A stretch of DNA of 38,415 bases from Psychromarinibacter sediminicola. Its GTDB lineage: Bacteria; Pseudomonadota; Alphaproteobacteria; Rhodobacterales; Rhodobacteraceae. Position numbers and translations under genes: made by a program. The stretch is taken from positions 1 to 38,415 of the forward strand of contig NZ_JARGYC010000044.1 in the NCBI RefSeq assembly GCF_029168335.1. The letters run 5' to 3'. Below the pieces are notes generated by a model. It worked only from the letters and a program-made list of their open reading frames with translations, had not been told where the DNA came from and did not search any database. Numbering within the stretch: the stretch's first letter is position 1; each line of letters starts with the position of its first letter. Below, in pieces: positions 32,918-38,415 of this stretch.

Positions 32918-33964
32918 TCAGGCCACCGACAGCACGCCCGCCTGCAACCACACGCCCTCGGCCATCGCCGCCAGGCGTTCGCGGACAGCGGCCGCCAGCA
33001 GCGACGGCTCCGGCGGTCCGCCGTCGAGGACCGACGCAAGCTCTGCCAGTTGCAGAAACACCGAAGCCATCCCGAACCCGAACCGCGGCGGCGTCTGGAC
33101 GAGCGCATCGCCGATCGTGAACCACGCGGGCAGCAAAGGATCGCCCGGCCGCTCCATGCCCAGCAGGCGCGGCGGCGGCGCCACGTAGCCGATCCGCGCC
33201 AGCGGCCCCGCCGCGGCCGCGATCTCGGCCATCGCCCCCAGCCCGTGCCGCGATAGCGCCTCCGCCAGCTCCGGGCCGGTGCTCGCCTCCGGTGCCCCGG
33301 CCCCCCGCCAGGTTACGTAGAGCCGCCGATCCGCGCGCGCGATCAGATAGATCGACGCCTCGGCGTCCGGCGGCTGCCACAGCATTGCGTGCCGCCGCGG
33401 CGCCTCGGGCGGCAGTGCGCCGCTCCAGGTGCAATAGCGTCCCGGCGCCGCGATCTCGTCCAGCCAGAGCTGCGCGCCAAGCGCGTCCAGGGCGTCGGCC
33501 ACCCAGCGATGGGCGCCGGTCGCGTCGACCAGAATATCGGCCCGACGCGCCCCGTCCTGGAAGGCCACCTCGAATTGCGTGTCATGCGCCAGCGCGCGGG
33601 GGCGGACGCCGTAATCGAAGGTCACGCCTGCCGCCGTCGCCGCCGCGTGCAGCGCCGTTTCCGCTGCATCGCGCGACAGGAAAGGACCGGTGCGCGCCGC
33701 GCCCTCGGGCAGCCGCAGATAGTGCCAGTCGGGCGCCGCCGCCCCGCTCAGGGCGGCGGCCAACTCCGGGGCGGCCTTGCGAAGCGGCGGGCCGGGATCG
33801 GGCGGCAGGATATGGACGTGCTCCGCCTGCGCCGCCGCCTGTTCGGGCCCGGTGCGCGGGTCGAGACAGGTGACGCGCGCCCCCGCCCGGGCCAGAAGCG
33901 CCGCAGCGCCCAGCCCGGCCGGGCCGGCCCCGAGAACCAGGGCCGTCGGGTCAGGCAGTGCCAA
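32918..33964 (-). CDS. FAD-dependent oxidoreductase, substrate unknown
   Basis: 348 residues. The N-terminal dinucleotide-binding motif is clear (LVLGAGPAGLGAAALLARAGARVTCLDP, residues 9-36), followed by a DATG motif near residue 148 and a C-terminal FAD-ribityl-type segment (GDALVQTPPRFGFGMASVFLQLAELASVL). This is the general pattern of small FAD monooxygenases/reductases of the halogenase or geranylgeranyl-reductase type; the substrate cannot be told. The start is TTG at 33964, inside the end of the Tat/FPGDMF-repeat gene (14-base overlap), with GAAGG upstream, so the pair is coupled. Confidence 0.8.
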   Translation of the reverse strand: MALPDPTALVLGAGPAGLGAAALLARAGARVTCLDPRTGPEQAAAQAEHVHILPPDPGPPLRKAAPELAAALSGAAAPDWHYLRLPEGAARTGPFLSRDAAETALHAAATAAGVTFDYGVRPRALAHDTQFEVAFQDGARRADILVDATGAHRWVADALDALGAQLWLDEIAAPGRYCTWSGALPPEAPRRHAMLWQPPDAEASIYLIARADRRLYVTWRGAGAPEASTGPELAEALSRHGLGAMAEIAAAAGPLARIGYVAPPPRLLGMERPGDPLLPAWFTIGDALVQTPPRFGFGMASVFLQLAELASVLDGGPPEPSLLAAAVRERLAAMAEGVWLQAGVLSVA

Positions 33965-34481
33965 GCCCGAAGCCTTCGCCGCTGACCGCGGAGGCCTCGG
34001 CGAAGATGACGAAGAAGAAGCCGTCGCCCGACGCCGATCGCCGCAGCGTGTCGCGGCTCAGCCGTGTCAGCGCATTCCGCATGCCGTCATCCGGGACGAA
34101 CATGTCCCCGGGGAAGAACATGTCGCAAGGAAAGAACATGTCGCCCGGGAAGAACATGTCGCCGGGGAAAAACATGTCGCCCGGAAACTGCCGACCACCG
34201 GGTGGAATCGGAAACCGGTTGGACGTGAACATCTCGCGTATCGCGCCGCCGGCCACGCGCGCGGCGTTCAGCCGGGCGTTCAACTGCTGCGAAAGTTTGG
34301 AATTGATCACCAGTGAGTTCACCAGCCCGTCGCGGAGTTCCTCGCCGGCCAGCCCCGCCAGGCGGTTCGGATTGCGCAGGGCGAGCTGCACGTTCCCGTT
34401 GGCACCCGCCCCGATAACGGGCGTGGCGGCGCCGAGCGCGGCAAAGGCAGTGATGGCGGTGAAACGTCTGCGTGAAATCAT
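33951..34481 (-). CDS. Tat-signal protein with FPGDMF hexapeptide repeats
   Basis: 176 residues. Residues 3-8 are SRRRFT, a twin-arginine motif, followed by a hydrophobic stretch and small residues, a probable Tat export signal. Residues 30-95 are Asn/Leu/Ala-rich with no known match. Residues 99-128 are five hexapeptides FPGDMF (one is FPCDMF), then a DDG-containing end and a hydrophobic GDGFFFVIFAE segment. I recognise no family. CACGGAG precedes the ATG at 34481. It lies 62 bases downstream of hrpB on the same strand, and its end overlaps the flavoprotein start. Confidence 0.75.
   Translation of the reverse strand: MISRRRFTAITAFAALGAATPVIGAGANGNVQLALRNPNRLAGLAGEELRDGLVNSLVINSKLSQQLNARLNAARVAGGAIREMFTSNRFPIPPGGRQFPGDMFFPGDMFFPGDMFFPCDMFFPGDMFVPDDGMRNALTRLSRDTLRRSASGDGFFFVIFAEASAVSGEGFGLGTA
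34091..34188 (-). repeat. 18-bp tandem repeat coding for FPGDMF units
   Basis: The core AACATGTC recurs at 34099, 34117, 34135, 34153 and 34171, exactly 18 bases apart, as part of GAAGAACATGTCGCC-GGG-like units. One unit has a Gly-to-Cys change. This minisatellite gives the hexapeptide repeats of the Tat-signal protein, and its copy number may vary between strains. Confidence 0.9.
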
Positions 34482-34543
34482 ATCATACTCCGTGAATCAG
34501 ATTAGAAAATGAGCCCCCAGCGAAACACAGCCCGTCCGCCCTG

Positions 34544-36961
34544 TCACCCCCGCCGTTTCGCCCGCAATGTCGGGTCGGCCTGCGTGGGATCCTCGGGCCA
34601 GGGATGCTTCGGGTATTGCCCCCGCATGTCCTTGCGCACCTCCGCATAGGAGGTCGCCCAGAACCCCGGCAGGTCCGTCGTCACCTGCACCGGCCGCCGC
34701 GCGGGCGACAGCAGCGTGACCTTCAGCGGCAGCCGGTCCGGTCCGATCACCGGATGCTCGGTCACGCCGAACATCTCCTGCAGCCGCACCTCGATCTGCG
34801 GCGTCCCGCCGGCATAGTCGATGGGGATCTTCCGCCCCAGCGGGGTCTCGAAATCCGGGGGCGCGAGGCGGTCCAGCGCCTGCCGTTGCGGCCAGTCGAG
34901 CCGGGCCAGCAGCGCATCCGCGATGTCCAGCCCGTCGAGCGACCTGCGCCCCGCGAGGGCGGGCAGCAGCCAGTCCTCCAGCGTCTTCATCAGCGCCGCG
35001 TCCGAGCTGTCGGGCAGGTCGGCCCCCTGGCCGCGCAACAGCTCGATACGGGACTGCAGCCGGCGGGCGCGGTCGGTCCAGGGCAGGCCCAGGTCGCGCA
35101 CCGCGTCCAACAGCGCGGCGGCGAACGCCTCGGGCGGCGGGTTCTTCCAGATGCGGTCGTCAAGAACCAGCGCGCCGAACCGCTCCTGCTGCCGCGCCTC
35201 CACCCGGCGGTGGCGCTTCGACCAGCGGCAGACGTCGTGCCAGCCGATGCGGTCGCCATAAAGCCCGCGCAGCTCCGCCTCGGTCAGCGCCACGGCTTGC
35301 CGGATTTTCGCCTCGCGCCCGCCGCCGGTCAGCTCTGTCGCGACGATCAGGCGGCTGCCGGCCAGCGGATCGCCCGCGTCCATCTCGGCCCCCGTGCCGC
35401 CGGAGAGCAGCCAGCGCGGCGCGTCGCCGGGCCGGCGCAGCCCGACGCGGTCGGGATAGGCGAGGGCGGCCATCTCGGCCGGGGTTCTCGCCGCACCCTC
35501 CGGCTGGCCGGCGAGCCGGCGGAGCCGTTTCGCCTCCGTGGCGATGCGCTCCAGCGCCGGGTTCCCCTTGGCCCGCCGCAGCGCCTTCAGCCGCAGCGTC
35601 AGGTCCGTTCCCTCGCCGCGCAGCGGGTCGCGGTCGTTCAGCAGGGCGGCGAGCGGCGCAGCCTCCGGCCCCGCGACCGCCAGCATATGGGCGAGCCGCG
35701 GGTGCAAGGGCAGCGCGGCCAGCGCACGCCCGTGCCCGGTGACATGCCCCGCCGCGTCCAGCGCCCCCAGCTCGACCAGCAGCGCCCGCGCCTCCGCCAG
35801 CCCTTTCTCGGGCGGCGGGGTCAGGAGCGACAGCTCCTCCGGCCCCTGCACGCCCCACATCGCCAGTTCCAGCGCCAGCCCGCACAGGTCCGCTGTCGTG
35901 ATCTCGGGCGGCGGAAAGGCCTGCAGGCCGCCGTCCTCGCCCTTCGTCCACAGCCGGTAGCAGAGGCCCGGCGCCACCCGCCCGGCACGCCCCGTCCGCT
36001 GCGTCGCCTCGGCCCGCGTCACCCGCTCGGTCACCAGCCGGGTCATCCCGCGCCCCGGGTCGAACCGCGCCCGCCGCGCCAGCCCACCGTCGACCACCAC
36101 CCGCACGTCCTGGATGGTCAGCGCCGTCTCGGCGATCGCGGTGGCCAGCACCAGCTTGCGCCCCGTCTCCAGCGGCGCCACCGCCGCGCGCTGGGCGGAA
36201 AAGGGCAGCGCGCCATAGAGCGGCTGCACCGCCACGCCGGCCGGCAGCCGCCCCTCCAGCGCCGCCGCCACGCGCCGGATCTCGCCCTCGCCCGGCAGGA
36301 AGGCCAGCACGCCGCCATCGGTCTCGCCCACCGCCTGCGCCACGAGGTCGGCCATCGCCGCCTCGAACCGCTGCCCCTTCGCCACCGGCCGCTCCTGCCA
36401 GCGCAGGTCCACCGGATGACTCCGCCCCTCCGACGTCACCACCGGCGCGTCCAGCATCTCCGCCACCGGTCCCGCGTCCAGCGTGGCCGACATCACCAGC
36501 ACCATGAGGTCCGGCCGCAGCGCCTCGCGCACCTCCCAGGACAGCGCCAGCCCCAGGTCGGCGTTCAAGGACCTCTCGTGGAACTCGTCGAAGATCAGCG
36601 CGCCCACGCCGCCAAGCTCGGGGTCCGATTGCAGCATTCGGGTCAGGATGCCCTCGGTGACGACCTCGATCCGCGTGGCCTTCGACACCCTGGTCTCGCC
36701 GCGCATCCGGTAGCCCACGGTCTCGCCCACCGGCTCGCCCAGCGTCTCGGCCATGCGCGCGGCTGCCCCCCGCGCCGCCAGCCGCCGCGGCTCCAGCATC
36801 ACGATCCGCCCCGCGGCCGGCAGCCCGGCTTCCAGCATCGCCAGCGGCACCCGCGTCGTCTTGCCCGCCCCCGGCGGGGCCTGCAGCACGGCGCGGCCGG
36901 CCGCGCGCAGCGCGCGGGTCAGCTCCGGCAGGGCGGCGTCGATGGGCAGTTCGGGCGTCAC
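34544..36961 (-). CDS. hrpB: ATP-dependent helicase HrpB
   Basis: 805 residues from the GTG at 36961. It shows DEAH-type helicase motifs: Walker A PPGAGKTTRVP, Walker B DEFHER, SATLD, and the C-terminal ATQRTGRAGRVAPGLCYRLW with TTADLCGLALELAMWG; the far end carries the HrpB-specific region (ALVLDDRIWKNPPPEAFAAALLDA, LPVKVTLLSPARRPVQVTTDLPGFWATSYAEVRKDMRGQYPKHPWPED). HrpB is an RNA helicase-like protein of unclear physiological role. The GTG is chosen to fit family length. It is divergent from the GTPase gene. Confidence 0.93.
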   Translation of the reverse strand: MTPELPIDAALPELTRALRAAGRAVLQAPPGAGKTTRVPLAMLEAGLPAAGRIVMLEPRRLAARGAAARMAETLGEPVGETVGYRMRGETRVSKATRIEVVTEGILTRMLQSDPELGGVGALIFDEFHERSLNADLGLALSWEVREALRPDLMVLVMSATLDAGPVAEMLDAPVVTSEGRSHPVDLRWQERPVAKGQRFEAAMADLVAQAVGETDGGVLAFLPGEGEIRRVAAALEGRLPAGVAVQPLYGALPFSAQRAAVAPLETGRKLVLATAIAETALTIQDVRVVVDGGLARRARFDPGRGMTRLVTERVTRAEATQRTGRAGRVAPGLCYRLWTKGEDGGLQAFPPPEITTADLCGLALELAMWGVQGPEELSLLTPPPEKGLAEARALLVELGALDAAGHVTGHGRALAALPLHPRLAHMLAVAGPEAAPLAALLNDRDPLRGEGTDLTLRLKALRRAKGNPALERIATEAKRLRRLAGQPEGAARTPAEMAALAYPDRVGLRRPGDAPRWLLSGGTGAEMDAGDPLAGSRLIVATELTGGGREAKIRQAVALTEAELRGLYGDRIGWHDVCRWSKRHRRVEARQQERFGALVLDDRIWKNPPPEAFAAALLDAVRDLGLPWTDRARRLQSRIELLRGQGADLPDSSDAALMKTLEDWLLPALAGRRSLDGLDIADALLARLDWPQRQALDRLAPPDFETPLGRKIPIDYAGGTPQIEVRLQEMFGVTEHPVIGPDRLPLKVTLLSPARRPVQVTTDLPGFWATSYAEVRKDMRGQYPKHPWPEDPTQADPTLRAKRRG

Positions 36962-37073
36962 GGCGCCCGTTATCGGCGAGTCGCCCCGGCAAGACCAGAG
37001 CACCGGCTGGACATTCGAGCCGAACAGAGGGCACACAGGCGCCACCCTTCCCGAGCAACAAGGGCCGGACCGA

Positions 37074-38057
37074 ATGGCGCAGATCGACACGCAGGCACTC
37101 GCCGAACAGATCGCCCGGGGCGAACGCCGGGCGCTGGCCCGCGCGATCACGCTGGTGGAAAGCGGCCGGGCCGATCACCGCGCGGCGGCGACGCGGCTGC
37201 TGGAGGCGCTGGAGACCGACCGGCAGGCGATCCGGATCGGCCTGTCGGGCACGCCGGGGGTCGGCAAGTCGACCTTCATCGAGGCGTTCGGCTCGATGCT
37301 GACGGGGCAGGGGCTGAAGGTCGCGGTGCTGGCGGTCGACCCGTCCTCGGCCCGCTCCGGCGGCTCGATCCTGGGCGACAAGACGCGGATGGAAAAGCTC
37401 TCGCGCGACCCGAACGCCTTCATCCGCCCGTCGCCGGCGCAGTCGCAGCTGGGCGGCGTGGCACGCCGCACGCGCGAGGTGATCCGGCTGTGCGAGGCGG
37501 CGGGCTACGACGTCGTGCTGATCGAGACGGTGGGCGTCGGCCAGTCGGAAACCATGGTGGCCGAGATGGCCGACCTCTTCGTGCTGCTGCTGGCGCCGGC
37601 CGGCGGCGACGAGCTGCAGGGGGTCAAGCGCGGGATCATGGAGATCGCCGACCTGATCCTGGTGAATAAGGCCGATGGCGAGCTGCAGGCGGCGGCGAAC
37701 CGGACCTGCGCCGACTATGCCGGCGCGTTGCGCCTCCTGCGCAAGCGGCCGCAGGATCCGGAAGGCTTTCCCAAGGCGCTGACCGTCTCGGCGGTCACCG
37801 GCGCGGGGCTGTCCGGCGCCTGGGAGGAGATGCAGGCGCTGACGGAGTGGCGGCGCGAGACCGACCACTGGACGGCGCGGCGGCAGGCGCAGGCGCGGCA
37901 CTGGTTCGAGGAGGAGGTGCGCCAGGGGCTGCTGGCGCGGCTGACCGCGGACCCCGACGCCCGGGCGCGGATGGCCGAACTGGGCGCGGCGGTGGCCCGC
38001 GGCGACACCTCGCCGGCGATGGCGGCCGAGGAGATGCTGGAGTCCCTGCGCGGCTGA
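37074..38057 (+). CDS. meaB: MeaB/ArgK-type P-loop GTPase
   Basis: 327 residues, normal length. The Walker A is in GLSGTPGVGKSTFIEAFGSML (residues about 59-66); then AVDPSSARSGGSILGDKTRM, ETVGVGQSETMV and NKADGELQ are the usual motifs of MeaB/ArgK. MeaB proteins protect and reload methylmalonyl-CoA mutase with adenosylcobalamin; older annotations name it a kinase for arginine transport, which is disfavoured. The mutase gene is not in the window. AAGGG gives the ribosome-binding site. Confidence 0.93.
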   Translation: MAQIDTQALAEQIARGERRALARAITLVESGRADHRAAATRLLEALETDRQAIRIGLSGTPGVGKSTFIEAFGSMLTGQGLKVAVLAVDPSSARSGGSILGDKTRMEKLSRDPNAFIRPSPAQSQLGGVARRTREVIRLCEAAGYDVVLIETVGVGQSETMVAEMADLFVLLLAPAGGDELQGVKRGIMEIADLILVNKADGELQAAANRTCADYAGALRLLRKRPQDPEGFPKALTVSAVTGAGLSGAWEEMQALTEWRRETDHWTARRQAQARHWFEEEVRQGLLARLTADPDARARMAELGAAVARGDTSPAMAAEEMLESLRG

Positions 38058-38122
38058 TCCGCGAGACGGCATCAATTGGCCGCCACGTCTGATCCGCAGA
38101 CGCAGACCTTCGCGGCACTTCC

Positions 38123-38149
38123 AAAAGAAAAACCCCGCCGAAGCGGGGT
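38123..38149 (-). terminator. Strong intrinsic terminator, minus strand
   Basis: A perfect 7-bp stem (ACCCCGC / GCGGGGT) with a TTCG/CGAA loop is followed on the minus strand by TTTTTCTTTT, a textbook intrinsic terminator. On the plus strand it is followed by CTCTTATCT and may also end the meaB transcript. Confidence 0.88.
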
Positions 38150-38247
38150 CTCTTATCTGCGCCGTGAGGTTCGGTTTGCAGTCACCGAAGATACACGGCG
38201 GCCCCGGGTAGGGTCTTAGACGTGGATCACAATGAGAGCCACCAACA
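38124..38247 (-). ncRNA. Candidate small RNA (about 124 nt)
   Basis: The minus strand has a perfect TTGACA -35 (38282-38277), 17-base spacer and CATCTT -10 (38259-38254), predicting a start near 38247. The RNA would fold into a hairpin with GTGG/CCAC (38242-38222) and inner TCA/TGA, then a two-tier hairpin GCCGTG/CACGGC with TTCGGT/ACCGAA (38199-38161), and end at the strong terminator. No credible ORF is seen. I do not recognise a known RNA family. The class and function are unknown. Confidence 0.6.
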
Positions 38248-38253
38248 AGCTTC

Positions 38254-38282
38254 AAGATGGGCTACGGAAGGTGCTTTGTCAA
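38254..38282 (-). promoter_or_regulatory. Promoter of the small RNA candidate
   Basis: TTGACA (38282-38277) is a perfect -35 box; CATCTT (38259-38254) is a moderate -10, 17 bases apart. It lies outside the neighbouring insertion sequence, whose end is at 38330, so it belongs to the chromosome rather than the element. Confidence 0.6.
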
Positions 38283-38329
38283 GGAGGCCATAGCATGCGC
38301 GCGCAGGACGCACTGGCGAATTTTCTTTA

Positions 38330-38415
38330 GAGCGTTTTCCGATCAATCTGCATCGTATCCGCAGGCGGCGAAGTAGTTTTCGCATTCCTGGTGCGTGAAG
38401 CAGTCGATGAGTTCG
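38330..38415. mobile_element. End of an IS630-family insertion sequence (partial)
   Basis: The element end starts GAGCGTTTTCCGATC at 38330, next to a TA dinucleotide (38328-38329); IS630 elements insert at TA and duplicate it. The minus strand beyond codes for a transposase C-terminus. The rest of the element lies outside the window, so its other end and integrity are unknown. Confidence 0.7.
38343..38414 (-). CDS. IS630-type transposase, C-terminal end (partial)
   Basis: Read on the minus strand the last 23 codons are ELIDCFTHQECENYFAACGYDAD, then TGA at 38345-38343. Such an ending, E-C-x-N-Y-F-x-x-x-G-Y, is typical of IS630-family DDE transposases. The 5' part is off the window. The stop is only 13 bases from the element end, as expected. 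Confidence 0.7.
   Translation of the reverse strand, partial: ELIDCFTHQECENYFAACGYDAD

Larger units (their letters stand above)
38058..38342. other. Intergenic region with small RNA, terminator and IS boundary
   Basis: This stretch between meaB and the IS630-type transposase has no protein gene that I can support. It holds the minus-strand small RNA candidate (about 38124-38247), a strong bidirectional hairpin (38132-38149), and the end of an insertion sequence at 38330. About 80 bases between the small RNA promoter and the IS end show nothing clear. Confidence 0.6.

Noticed and set aside
35160-38255. Very long open frame on the minus strand, and similar long open frames elsewhere (for example 34604-37669 plus)
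   Set aside because: They lie opposite or out of frame to well-supported hrpB and meaB, have Arg/Ala/Gly-biased translations and no family motifs. They are GC-driven shadow frames.
38124-38257. Short peptide frame MKLVGGSHCDPRL... overlapping the small RNA
   Set aside because: Its TTG start would fall within the predicted -10 box, there is no ribosome-binding site, and the sequence is better explained by RNA hairpins and a terminator.

Overview
The window is G+C-rich chromosomal DNA of an alphaproteobacterium, most likely order Rhodobacterales (Rhodobacteraceae/Paracoccaceae). The signs are a GcrA cell-cycle regulator, a ribosomal protein L3 with a long Ala/Glu-rich C-terminal tail, a small DUF1127-like protein, an exported PRC-barrel protein and an RTX-type acidic repeat protein. 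Species cannot be assigned from the sequence alone.

Positions 1-21928 hold the S10 and spc ribosomal protein clusters in standard order, but broken apart: tuf 3' end, rpsJ-rplC-rplD-rplW, [parDE-type toxin-antitoxin], rplB-rpsS-rplV-rpsC-rplP, [2OG-Fe(II) oxygenase-like, RTX-like, DUF998, PRC-barrel], rpmC-rpsQ-rplN-rplX-rplE-rpsN-rpsH-rplF-rplR, [two 100-bp tandem repeats plus an inverted fragment], rpsE-rpmD, [response regulator, 1-Cys peroxiredoxin, HxlR regulator, acyl-CoA-dehydrogenase-like flavoprotein, SDR], rplO-secY-adk. The rpsM-rpsK-rpoA-rplQ block that usually follows adk is absent here. Several breaks carry terminator-like hairpins and candidate new promoters, so the cluster is probably several transcription units. 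No essential ribosomal gene in the covered part is disrupted.

Positions 21929-38057 are a mixed housekeeping region: a small secreted Cys-containing protein, rimO (S12 methylthiotransferase) next to a SARP-like/TPR regulator, a DUF1127-like small protein divergent from it, an AsmA-family protein, gcrA, argD-argF (arginine synthesis), a 6-phosphogluconate dehydrogenase, a flavoprotein translationally coupled to a Tat-signal protein with FPGDMF repeats, hrpB helicase, and a meaB/argK-type G3E-like GTPase.

The right end (38058-38415) holds a probable small RNA gene on the minus strand: a perfect TTGACA -35 box, 17-bp spacer, two hairpins and a strong intrinsic terminator. Beyond it lies the edge of an IS630-type insertion sequence whose transposase C-terminus runs off the window.

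Most genes are ordinary. The least explained items are the Tat/FPGDMF-repeat protein with its coupled flavoprotein, the small RNA candidate, the 11-bp-phased TTGACG repeats beside the SARP-like gene, the 100-bp repeats inside the spc cluster, and a response regulator that lacks the conserved receiver lysine. All similarity statements come from reading the sequence and remembered family features; no database search was run.
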